The notes beneath the pieces were generated by a model. The model did no database searches and was not told the DNA's origin. It saw only the letters and a list, made by a program, of their open reading frames with translations. DNA of 64,000 nt from Sternotherus odoratus (lineage: Eukaryota; Chordata; Testudines; Kinosternidae). Positions within the stretch are counted from its first letter, which is position 1. Every line of letters starts with the position of its first letter. The translations under genes were made by a program, and so were the position numbers. The DNA lies in NCBI GenBank assembly GCA_032164245.1, contig JAVMKO010000010.1, positions 45,778,848-45,842,847 on the forward strand. The letters run 5' to 3'. Shown here piece by piece: positions 54,557 to 64,000 of the stretch.

Positions 54557-55367
54557 GCAAGGGGGCTGCGGCGGGGCAGGCGTTACAGGACAGGGCAGCT
54601 ACCGCCTTCCTAACGGAACCGGCCCGAGAGGCGGAGCGAGGCCCGGCCTCCTCTCCTGGGAGGCCCCGGAGCAGGCGAGCACAGCCCGTGCCACTGTGTC
54701 TGACAGGACAGCCAGGCAGCGGGGCTGGGAGCAGCCCCACAGGCACCAAGCCCTCAGGGCAGATCCCACACACAAAAACCGAAGCACCCACCATCCCCTC
54801 CCTAACCCCCAGCCGCCGTCCCCCCCCCCCCCCCCCCAGGTGCCCGGGCTAGCGCAAGGCCCCGTTCTGCAGCCGCCTACAAGGAAACAACAGGGGGGCT
54901 GTAAAAATCACTAAACTGTGACCCCCCAAGGAAATGTCCCAAGGGGCACCCCCCTGAGCCTTTCCTATGATGGTCAGCCAAAAACCCAGCTTTGAGTGGG
55001 CTGCATCTGGCACAGAACCCTCCATTTGCTGCTCTGGAGCATAACAGAAGCTCGCCTCTTTGCCCCAGAAGGTGGCACACAAGGGTCTCTTAGCACAGTC
55101 CATCCAGAGAGCCCTCTTATCCTCCCCTCAGTCACCCCAGGGTAAACCAGGAAGGATTCCAAGGCACTAGGGTAAGCTGGGTATAAATTAAGAAAATTTG
55201 GCCCATCTCATGCACCTTTGTTTTCCTTCAGTTCCCTTGGATAGTTCCATCCTGCTGGGAGATTTACTGCACTTGATTCTCAAGCTGCCCTGTATCTGTT
55301 TAGACATTTCAATCTCTCATAGATTCATGGACTGTAAGGCCACCAGGGACCATTTTACCATCTAGCC

Positions 55368-56245
55368 CAGGGGTGGGGAACCTCCAGCCCGTGGGCCTTA
55401 TACGGCCCGCCAAAGCATTCCATCCGGCCCACGCGCGTCCCTGGCCGGCGGCTCCCTGAGGCGCTTCCCGGCCTCTTCGCCGAGCGCGGAGCTGCCCCTA
55501 CCGCTCGGCGAAGAGGCCGGGAAGCACCTTGGGGAGCCGCCGGCCAGGGACACACGTGGGCCGCCAGGTGGGGGCGGCTCCGTGCTCGGCGAAGGGGCCG
55601 GGAAGCGCCTGGGGGAGCCGCCGGCGCCGCGCGGCCACCATTAGCCGGGCGGCGAAAGGAGGAGCCGTGGGGAGCTGATGGTCAAGGGTGTGTGTGGGGG
55701 AGGCTGGGCTGGGGGGCAGGCAAGGGGGCGGTGGGGGGGAGGCCAGGCTGGGTGGGCGGGGAGGGGGGCAGGAGACTAGGCTGGATGGGGTGGGTGAGGC
55801 GTGGGTGCGGGAGGGAAGGAGGTTTGGTGGGGGGGAGGCTGGGCTGGGCGGGTCAGGCATCGGGGGCAGGAGGCTGGGTTGGGAGTGGGAGGGGGGAGGA
55901 GGTTAGGTTCGGTGGGCCAGGCAGGGGTGGGGGAGGAAAGGCGGTTAGATGGGGGGAGGCTGGGCAGGGGTAAAGGAAGATCACCCCCTACACCCAGGCT
56001 GATAGCGGGAGCTGACTGGGGCAGGCAGCAGGACCCCGGCTGGTAAGGGGCCAGCGGAGGAAACCCCAAAGCAGTGCAGGGCTAAGGACTCCACCTGCCA
56101 CTGCTCTGGGATTTCCCCCGCTGGCCCCTTGCCAGCTGGGGTCTCAACTCCCATTGCCAGCCTGGGCTTCCTCGGGGGGGAACTGGCCCGCGAATGACAT
56201 AAATGTCCAAATGGCCCTTGGCAGAAAAAAGGTTCCCCACCCCTG
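55368..56245. mobile_element. 0.9-kb non-autonomous hAT element, copy B
   Basis: Same family and orientation as 21940-22864. The ends are CAGGGGTGGGGAACCT and (reverse complement) CAGGGGTGGGGAACCT, with the perfect 8-bp duplication ATCTAGCC (55360-55367 and 56246-56253). It has the same G-rich body and hairpin. It lies about 0.9 kb upstream of alpha-D. Confidence 0.94.
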
Positions 56246-57009
56246 ATCTAGCCTGACATCTTGAATTTATCAGGCTTTAACTATCAGCTATTGGTTCTTG
56301 TTATGCCTTTCTCTGCTAGATAAAAGAGCTCTCCTCAAGGAAGCCGCCCCTGCTATTTTGTTAAATAGGAATGGGGGGGGGGGAACCCACAGTCTTCTAA
56401 AGAAAAGACTCAATACAAAAAGTGAATGTAACATGTCTACTGCTTCGCTCTACTCCCTTCACCCTTTGGGAGTCAGCAGGATGTGTGTCAAATTCAGTCT
56501 GTGCAGGAAGCAAAAATATTTTTTCTAATTGTGTTTGCTGGGTTGGGGGCTACAAAGTGAGTCTCTCAGTTCTGCCAGGGATGACCAAAAGAAATGTGCA
56601 CAATGATCAAGGGGAAATGGCCTTTTCATGGTAACTAAACTGTTAGTAAATTTACAGCAGATTTGGAATCACTTTATGAGGAATACAAGTTGCAGGACAC
56701 TATCAAGAACATTATCATTTCTGACCTTTCTTTATTGGGCTTTTTCCCTATGCAATTATAGTAATTAAACATGCAAATTAGGAATATACAATTTGTGTGT
56801 ACAACAGCCTATCTAAGTTATCAGACATTCTGGTCTCTAAAGTGTATTTGTTATGCTTCAGAGTCAACAGACCACTGAGATGGCTCAAAACTCTCAAAAC
56901 TGTTGCCTCCAGCATTGGTTCACATTTGTAATGTTATTTTCACAACTATAAGGGCTATTAATTGTCTTTCAATGAAAACTTTCATTCTGCAGAAGCTGAA
57001 GCTGAAGCT
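56246..57009. other. spacer alpha-D to pi, no gene recognised
   Basis: AT-rich, unique-looking sequence. Confidence 0.5.
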
Positions 57010-58420
57010 GTTGTGATGGCCAAAAGTATGACTGGGTTCAAAAAAAGAACTAGATAAGTTAATGGAGGAAAGGTCCATCAATGGCTATTAGCCAAGATGC
57101 TCAGGGATGCAACCCCATCCTTTCAGAGTGGAGAGAGGTAGATAGTGGTGTCCCACAGGAGTCTGTACTGGGACCAGTGCTGTTCAACATATTCATAAAT
57201 TATCTGGAAAAAGGAGTAAACAGTGAGATGGCAAAATTTGCGAATGATACAAAACTACTCAAGTCCAAAGCAGACTGTGAAGAGTTACAAAGGGACCTCA
57301 CAAAACTGGGTATCTGGGCAACAAAATGGCTGATGAAATTTAATGTTGATATATGTAAAATAATGTACATTGGAAAACATAATCAAAACTATACATATAA
57401 ATTAGCTATTACCACTCAGGAAAGAGACCTTGGAGTCATTGCGGATAGTTCTCTGAAAACCTCTACTCTTTGCAGCAGCAGTCAAAAAAGCTACCGGAAT
57501 GTTGGGAATCATTAGGAAAGAGAGAAATAATAAGACAGAAAATATCAGTGCCTCTATATAAATCCATGGTATGCCCACATTGTCAATACTGTGTGCAGAT
57601 GTGGTCGCCCCATCTCAAGAAAGATATTTTGGAATTGGAAAAGGTACAGAAAAGGACAACAAAAATGAATAGAGCTATGAAACAGCTTCCATATGAGGAG
57701 CAATTAATAAGACTATAATTTTTCAGCTGGGAAAAGAGATGACTGAGGGGGGATATGATAGAGGTCTATAAAATCATGACTAGTGTGAAGAAAGTAAATA
57801 AGGAAGTGTTATTTACTTCTCATAATACAAGAACTATGGGTCACCAAATGAAATTAATAGGCAGCAGGTTTAAAAGAAAAAAAGAAGAAGAAGTATTTCT
57901 TCACACAGCACACAGTCAATCCGTGGAACTCTTTACCAGAGGATGTTTGTGAAGGCTGAGACTATAACAGGGTTCAAAAAAGAACTAGATGATTTCATCA
58001 AGGATAGGTCCATCATTGGCTATTAGCCAGATGGGCAGGGGTGGTGTCCCAACCTTTGTTTGCCAGAATCTGAGAATGGGTGACAGGATGGATCTCTTGA
58101 TGATTACCTGTTCTGCTCATTCCCTCTGAAGCACCTGACATTGGCCACTGTTTGAAGACAGTATACTGGGCTAGATGGACCTTTGGTCTGTCCCAGTAGA
58201 GCTGTTTCTTATGCTCTTATGCTCTGGGCATCCCATAACCTCTGATTACCAGCAGCTGAGAAGAGAAGACAGGTGGGTGGGTGGGTGGGGGGAATCACTC
58301 CATAATTGCCCTGTTCTGTACATTCCCCCTGAAGCTCTCATACAGGTTATTGTTGGAGACAGGATAATGGGCAAGAGTGACTATGGTCTGACCTGGTCTG
58401 GCAGCTCTTATGTTCTTATA
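57010..58420 (+). pseudogene. rearranged CR1 LINE copy
   Basis: A CR1 3'-terminal fragment (57010 to about 57118: gggttcaaaaaaagaactagataag...ggctattagcca) is joined to a reverse transcriptase fragment ([17 protein letters not shown], then FANDTKLL with Asn for the catalytic Asp). That fragment runs on through the C-terminal region with frameshifts. Two successive 3' tails follow (about 58060-58220 and 58225-58420). Confidence 0.85.
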
Positions 58421-58620
58421 TGGAATCCGCCAGGCCAGGCCAGGCCAGACCAAGCCAGGAGTTCGTGAAGCCTGGTCCAGAGGAACCACAAGCCACAAAA
58501 TCAGCCTTCTTGCTTGTAGGGCTTTATGATGGGTCTTGTGTGTATGAACCCCACATGGGTAGTGACAGAGTTAAGGGGGTCCAATTAGCCTATTCTGACA
58601 CCTCCAGGCATAAAAGGAAT

Positions 58621-59257
58621 CAGGGCCGGCGACAGAAATTTGGGGGCCCCCTACTCTGATCGTTTGGGGGGCGCCCAGCCTGGGCCCCCCCAGCCCAGCC
58701 GGGCCCCCCCCTGCTAACAGCGGCTGGGGGGGGAAGGCCAGCCGGGCCCCCCCCCCAGCCCAGCCAGCGCTCCCCCCCAGCTCACAGCGGCTGGGGGGGG
58801 GGGAAAGCCCAGCCGGGGGGGGGAAGCCCAGCCAGGGGGGGGCCCAGCCCAGCCGGCGCTCCCCCCCCCCCCCCAGCTCACAGCGGCTGGCGGCAGCGCG
58901 AGCCCGGGAGCGGCATGAGCCGCCCTTGCTTTCTCCCCCCCCCCCCCTGCGCCTTTTCTTTCTCCCCCCCTCCCCTTTCTCCCCCGGACCCGGCGGGGGA
59001 AGCCCTACCATGCTGCGGAGCCTTCCCCCGCACTTTCTCCCCCGGACTGCGCCGCTGCCGCCGGCCGGGCTCACTGCTCCTGCCGGGGACACGCGCGCTC
59101 GTCCGGAGGAGAGCCGCGCCGCCTCCCCGCCCCTTCCCCGCTCTCCAGGCCCGGCAACAAGGGGGGACGACTACGGGTACAGCTGTGTACCGGGGGCCCC
59201 CTAAAGTCCGGGGCCCGGTACAGCTGTACCCGTAGTACCCCCCTGTCACCGACCCTG
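58621..59257. mobile_element. 637-bp GC-rich hAT element
   Basis: The ends CAGGGCCGGCGACAG and (reverse complement) CAGGGTCGGTGACAG carry the perfect 8-bp duplication AAAGGAAT (58613-58620 and 59258-59265). The interior has many C and G homopolymer runs. The surrounding sequence (about 58515-59611) may be an old LTR, but its ends are unconvincing. Confidence 0.92.
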
Positions 59258-61194
59258 AAAGGAATTAAGGATTAGACCCACCTGGGAAGAAACAGACTGA
59301 GTGATTGCTATAAAGGAAGGGCCAATAGGGGAGGACTGAGAGAGAAGAGCTACAGTTGGGATTGTATATCCTGGGTCTAGCCCTGAAGGGAGGAGGTAGT
59401 CGGGGTTAAGGAGTTCCAGGAGGCTTCCAGAGAGGTTGAGGAGACACTGAAAGTGACACCCTTCAGCAGTAGATTGATGAGAAGTGAAACTGGGTCTTTA
59501 GGAGTAGAGGATCACAGGACCTGAGTTTGAGGAATCACCTGCAGAGGCCCATGGTAGGATGTAGGTCAAGGAAGCAGCAAGGGTCAGAAGAGATTTCTGC
59601 CACTTCCTACAGGGACCCTGGAACTCAGAGGAGTGAGTGGCCCTTGTTTCCCTTCCAAACCCAGCAAACCTTGAAAGTGTGAGCCATAGCTGAGGGATTG
59701 TTGACCCCTGCTCCAGGTCTGAGGATCATAAAAGGGAAACTGAGTCAGGGTGCTACAATTCTGCATCCTAATGTGAGGTGTTGCTGAGGTGCTGAGCATG
59801 CACTGTTTCAGGCCTGATGCAATTGGGATTATTTCTATTGACTTTAATGAGACGTGGATTGGTTCCCAATGGCTTTTTATTTACATCTACCTCTAGGTGT
59901 GATAGTTCTTTGCATATCATGATAAAATATGGTTCTTCATCTCTGGCCTCTTCTATTTCCAGATTACTCTGAAACTGGCACTAGTACAACAGTGAGTGTT
60001 GTCTCAGGACACTCCACTACTCAGAGAAGTCCACACAACTCAGCATTTCCTCAGGGTGTCGCAATTAAAATCACAACAGTGCCCATATCATACTGAAATC
60101 CTGCCCTGCAGCCTTGGAATGTTGTATTGCTTGTCTGTATTGGGGAAGTCAGCATGTTGCCCATGGGGCTGGAAAGGAACATGGGGAGAGAGGCTGGATA
60201 TGGATATGATGCTTTTCACCTCTATGTCTCGGGTTCCCCTCCCCTCCAGTCAGGAGTCTGGCTAGGCATCCTGGGAATGGGATTGTAATACAGAGCCTTT
60301 CACCTTTGAGTCACCTAACCTCTGGCAGCTGTTTGGTGACTTGTGTACAATGAATTAGGACCGCACATAATGCGAACTGTTGCTGGCAATCTGAGACTGA
60401 ATCATGGAGACCGAACGAGAGTGACCCATCTAAACCAGGGCAGAGTGGGATGCTGCTGCCCATCTGAAGACAGAGGACTTAAAGCTCAAGACTGTCAGAT
60501 CCCACCAGCACTGACTTAACTTGAAATATAAATGCACAAAACAGAACCACGCTCTGAAGTCCTGCTAGAGAACTTTCCTCTGCTTTCACACAGCATCCCA
60601 GCTACACTTGCACTACAGTGGATTTGTCTAGCCAGGCAAACCAGCTAGGAGGAGGGGGTGTCTCAGAGATACTGCCAGCCTGGCTCAGCCCAGGGTCCTT
60701 TTAGCCCAGGATCTTTCCTCTGGCAATGGCCAGAATCAGCACCAGAAGACACAAAGATCCCTGCAGTGGCAGTTCTGGTATAGCCTTCCCACACAGGAAT
60801 TTCTTCCTAGACTCTTTCAATTGAGGTTGTCTTAATCCCTGAAGTAGGAGGGTTCTATGCCTTAAAATGTTGAGTTGGGGGGAATCTTTTCTAATGTAAC
60901 TTCTCTTTATCAAGGATGTATCTAATTATTTGTGAATCTGGGTAAGGTGTTGGCCTCCGTGAGATCTTGTGGCTAATTGTACAAAAAACATTTCCTTGTA
61001 TTGATTTTAAATTTCCTGCCCTTCAGTTCAATGTATGATGAGAAAAGCATAAACTAGTGTTGTATGTGGATCTCAGATAATTAACCCCTTAGCATCTTAC
61101 AGGGAATGTCAGAACACCTTCCATTATGAACAATGATGTGTGGCTGGAGCCAGTAAAGATTAAAGCACAGAGATCATGATGGCTAACTGGCATA
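59258..61194. other. spacer 3' of pi/zeta, no gene recognised
   Basis: No exon, CpG island or clear repeat was identified; short open frames lack motifs. Confidence 0.5.
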
Positions 61195-61200
61195 TTTATT
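61195..61200 (-). terminator. HBZ: poly(A) signal of pi/zeta
   Basis: Minus-strand AATAAA about 105 bp after the stop. Confidence 0.8.
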
Positions 61201-61304
61201 GACTTTTTGTTAAGGACAAAACCCATGTGTGGGGATTCATGAAGCATGCATGATGAGGGGTGGACACTCCTAGCTGCTATGGCCTCATATTCCATGAAGA
61301 CAGT

Positions 61305-61433
61305 TTATCTGTACTTCTCAGTCAGCACCGAAGAAATGTTTGACAGGAACTTGTCCCATGCAGCATGGACTTCTGGGGTGAAGTCGTTGGAAAAGTGGGC
61401 AGCCACGGAGCACAGAATGCAATGGGAAAGCAG
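61305..61433 (-). CDS. HBZ: pi/zeta exon 3
   Basis: The acceptor is CTCCTGCAG. The exon has 42 codons ([20 protein letters not shown] ... LTEKYR) and TAA. Confidence 0.94.
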   Translation of the reverse strand: MLSHCILCSVAAHFSNDFTPEVHAAWDKFLSNISSVLTEKYR

Positions 61434-62374
61434 CTGCAGGAGAAAAGAACAGGAGGAAATCAAATGGAATGCCTTGAAATAACATTCCTCTGGCTGGTGA
61501 GACTCTGGCCTTTGAAGAGTCAAGCAGGAATCTCCTTGCCAGTTATGCAGTTACCTCATGTGGATATGAGCTATTGGCTGAGAAATCCACCTTCAGGATT
61601 AGAGAAAAGTCATTGCTTAACATTGCTCCCTCTTTCCCCTCCACAAATGGGGAATACAGAGTACCCCTTAATAACCCTTGCATTTATAGAAGGCTTTTCA
61701 TGCAGGAACCCAAAGCCCTTGTCCAGAGACTGTCAGTATCATAATCCCCATTTCAGGTGGGGAAGATGAGACACAGAGATGTGATGTGACCTGCCCGAGA
61801 TCGCATAGTGAGTATAGGGGAGAACCAGATTTACTCATTCCCAGACCAGTGCGCAGCTTCCTGGACCAAGGCTGTACTCTTAGGATTGACTGTTCCCAGC
61901 AAAGGCAAGAGACTTAACAAGCCCAAAAAGGAACAGCCAAGGATTTCCACAGCCGCTCTGATTAAAGTGAAGCTGCAGCCCCACTTCCAAGGCTCAGTAC
62001 GATAATAACATCATCTCTAAGCTGCAAGACTTCTTCCCTGCCACATTCTGCACTATATGGGAAAGTATTCAGTGCTTAAGCTCCCACCAGCTGAAGTGAC
62101 CTGAGCCCACTGTCTCAGTGACCAATGGATTCTCTTCACCCTCTGCACTGCATGTAGGAGTTCACCCACCTTGAAGTTCACTGGATCAACTCGGAGGACG
62201 TAGGCATGCAGCTCACTAAGTGTGGCCAAGGCACCTGTAATGTTATCAATGTTCTTGACAGCTTCACCAATAGCATTCAGGACCTTTGAGCCATGGCCAT
62301 GAAGCTGAGCAGAACCTTGGCTGAGATCGAAATGAGGGAAATAGGTCTTGGTCTGGGGGAAGCTTGAGAAAAGC
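61305..62374 (-). CDS. HBZ: embryonic alpha-type globin (pi/zeta), exons 2-3 (5' exon outside)
   Basis: Exon 2 (62374-62170, 205 nt) and exon 3 (61433-61305, with TAA) join at the standard globin intron 2 position. Distal His (LHGHGSK) and proximal His (LSELHAYVL) are intact, and the end is VLTEKYR. Residues such as [14 protein letters not shown] and [19 protein letters not shown] are typical of embryonic zeta/pi chains. Its position 5' of alpha-D agrees. No first exon (a TGG-G-K helix B start ending in LER before a GT) is found up to 64000, so intron 1 exceeds 1.6 kb. Unlike alpha-A and alpha-D, the codons are AT-ended in many places and no CpG island is present. Products should be embryonic haemoglobin alpha-type chains. 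Confidence 0.94.
61670..61870 (-). repeat. MIR-like SINE in pi/zeta intron 2
   Basis: Contains catttcaggtggggaagatgagacacagag and gacctgcccgagatcgcatag, matching the MIR core in reverse orientation. Confidence 0.7.
62170..62374 (-). CDS. HBZ: pi/zeta exon 2
   Basis: The acceptor is TTTTCCAG and the donor AAG|GTGGGT. The first G completes the split Arg codon from the missing exon 1. Confidence 0.94.
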
Positions 62375-64000
62375 CTGGAAAAGAACATTAGAAATGGCTT
62401 CAGCAATGGAAATTGCACTGAGCAGCTGACACTGAGAAAGGGAGGGGAATGACCCTGGATAAACACTCCCTTCTACTCTTCTAGTCCAAAGCACTGGAAC
62501 TGATAAAGAATGGATTAGAGAAGATCTGTGATCCTTAGACGATTAATGTCCTACTGTAACCTGGACTAAACCATGAGCTGAAATGGTGCTGGCTAGTAGT
62601 TCCACAGAAGCAGTTAGTAATCTTATTTCTTTATTTTAGGAAAAGAATATCAGACCAAATTCATCCCTGGTATAACTGCATAAATCAATGGAGTCACATA
62701 AGGGAGGATTCTGGCCCACAATGAATAATCAGATGTAGTGGGAGGCTAGAGGCAAATTTAGATTTTCATGCTGAAAAGTATTTTAAACTTACAGTAGTTT
62801 CTTTTCTTCTTTGAACTAAATCACCTAATACCTCCACACAGCCACCTGCACCTTCTGTCATCTTTTTTCTTCAGCAGAACCAAGTTGTATTTCCTAATGA
62901 TAGTTAGCAGAATCTATAACCTTACAGTGAACACTCTATATACAGATATATTTTATTGTCCAGAATCTTTGCCTTACCCACTATAAATGGCTAAATAATA
63001 CAAACCTGGGACTATTCTTCACCGGAAGAAACCAAGTCTGGTTGAATCAGCTCTTTGTGTTAGCTTGTTTAGTTGATTAACTTTGGATGGATTTCTACTG
63101 GAAGGGGCATAGGGAGGGTCATCTCCAAACTTCAGCTGGGTTCACTTGAAATGGGATGTTTGGGGAAAACATCCTCTTCACTTAACAAACTTCACTTCAC
63201 ATAACACTTAAAATACAATTTCCCAGTTCTGCCAATAAAAGCCTATATAGTTGTATTTACAGTAAACCCTCCCTGGACATAAGAGCCCAGGTGGTTTGAA
63301 GTGATATGCACTTCTAGGAGATGGCTACTTCTTCCCCTACTAATCTGTTAAACATCAAATGGAATGTTGAGATGTTTCAAGCAATCTGCCTGAATGCCCT
63401 GTATCCTCTCTCAAGCATTGCTCAGTACTTGCCAATATAAATTGCACCACTCACATAACAAACCCCACATCCAGCCTTTTCTTTTTCATGTTCAGCTCAT
63501 AAAAATGATAACCTTTGCACTTGACAAGGTATTATCTGGGTATTAATGACAGTGTGGAGCCACTCTCCCGAACTCCTCTGAGCTGGCGTTCATGGAAAAT
63601 GACATACAAGAAAATTAGTATAGAAAATTACATTCTTGCCTTAGAAACTATCCAGTAGGATTTGGTAGCAGGAATATTATTCTGTTGCATTCTAGAGTTT
63701 TAGAGTCATTTCTATAGAGCTCTACCACATTCTACTGTACTTTCCATTAAAGTTATTCTCCAAGAAAAGCTGAGGTCCTCAGTCTTCAGTGTTTGAATGA
63801 TACACTTTAATATCTTCCCACTCAAGGGTGCCCAGTAGCCAACCATCATTGTCTCTGATTTCCCTCTGACTTACAGGCCCAAATTCAACCCTGGCAAAAG
63901 GAAGCACAGCTCCATTACTGTCAATGTTGCTAGGCCCACTTACACTAGTGGTGAATTTGACCTACAGAATCTACTGAAAGTCTAAGGTCCTGATTCTAAT
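62375..64000 (-). other. pi/zeta intron 1 (partial)
   Basis: AT-rich intron. Short stretches at about 62645-62720 and 63880-63985 resemble a common amniote repeat (cccaaattca..ccctgg). No exon 1 was found. Confidence 0.6.

Noticed and set aside
1..64000. CRISPR arrays, operons or bacterial features
   Set aside because: All genes have spliceosomal introns and poly(A) signals; the tandem repeats are minisatellites without spacers.
62375..64000. candidate pi/zeta exon 1
   Set aside because: No minus-strand segment with a globin A/B helix start and an AG|GT phase-2 end was found.

Overview
The window is vertebrate nuclear DNA, most probably from a turtle. It holds the adult/embryonic alpha-globin cluster, the ancient globin Y gene and the 5' half of PGAP6 (TMEM8A). 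Three things point to a turtle: a tRNA-derived SINE of the tortoise Pol III type that shares its 3' tail with a CR1 LINE; many CR1, hAT and solo-LTR copies; and the combination of pi/zeta, alpha-D, alpha-A, a neighbouring TMEM8A (as known in chicken) and a retained globin Y. The species cannot be fixed from sequence alone.

Layout. 1-23,673: PGAP6/TMEM8A on the minus strand, exons 1-6; the rest lies beyond the left edge. Its large introns hold CR1 copies, a decayed hAT transposase gene with a second hAT element nested inside it, MIRs, a tortoise SINE and a 0.9-kb hAT element. 24-30 kb: intergenic, with a Penelope-like reverse transcriptase remnant. 30,288-37,641: globin Y on the plus strand, three exons, apparently intact (153 codons). 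38-47.5 kb: spacer with two solo LTRs that have perfect 5-bp target duplications. 47,575-48,463: alpha-A (minus). 52,821-54,433: alpha-D (minus). 61,305-62,374: exons 2-3 of the embryonic alpha gene (pi/zeta, minus); exon 1 must lie beyond position 64,000.

On the minus strand the order is 5'-pi/zeta - alpha-D - alpha-A - (globin Y inverted) - TMEM8A-3'. The three alpha genes encode alternative alpha-type chains of haemoglobin tetramers at different stages. Globin Y is convergent with alpha-A and divergent from TMEM8A.

Main points of interest: (i) alpha-A codes Gln instead of the distal His at E7; (ii) a CR1 copy lies about 7 nt from the alpha-D exon 3 acceptor and supplies the pyrimidine tract and likely branch point; (iii) alpha-D intron 2 has a GC donor; (iv) three independent insertions of one repeat family are palindromes with 12-14 bp target duplications; (v) a nested hAT insertion keeps a perfect 8-bp duplication. 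All exon boundaries were read by eye from splice signals, frame continuity and remembered family features; no alignment was run.
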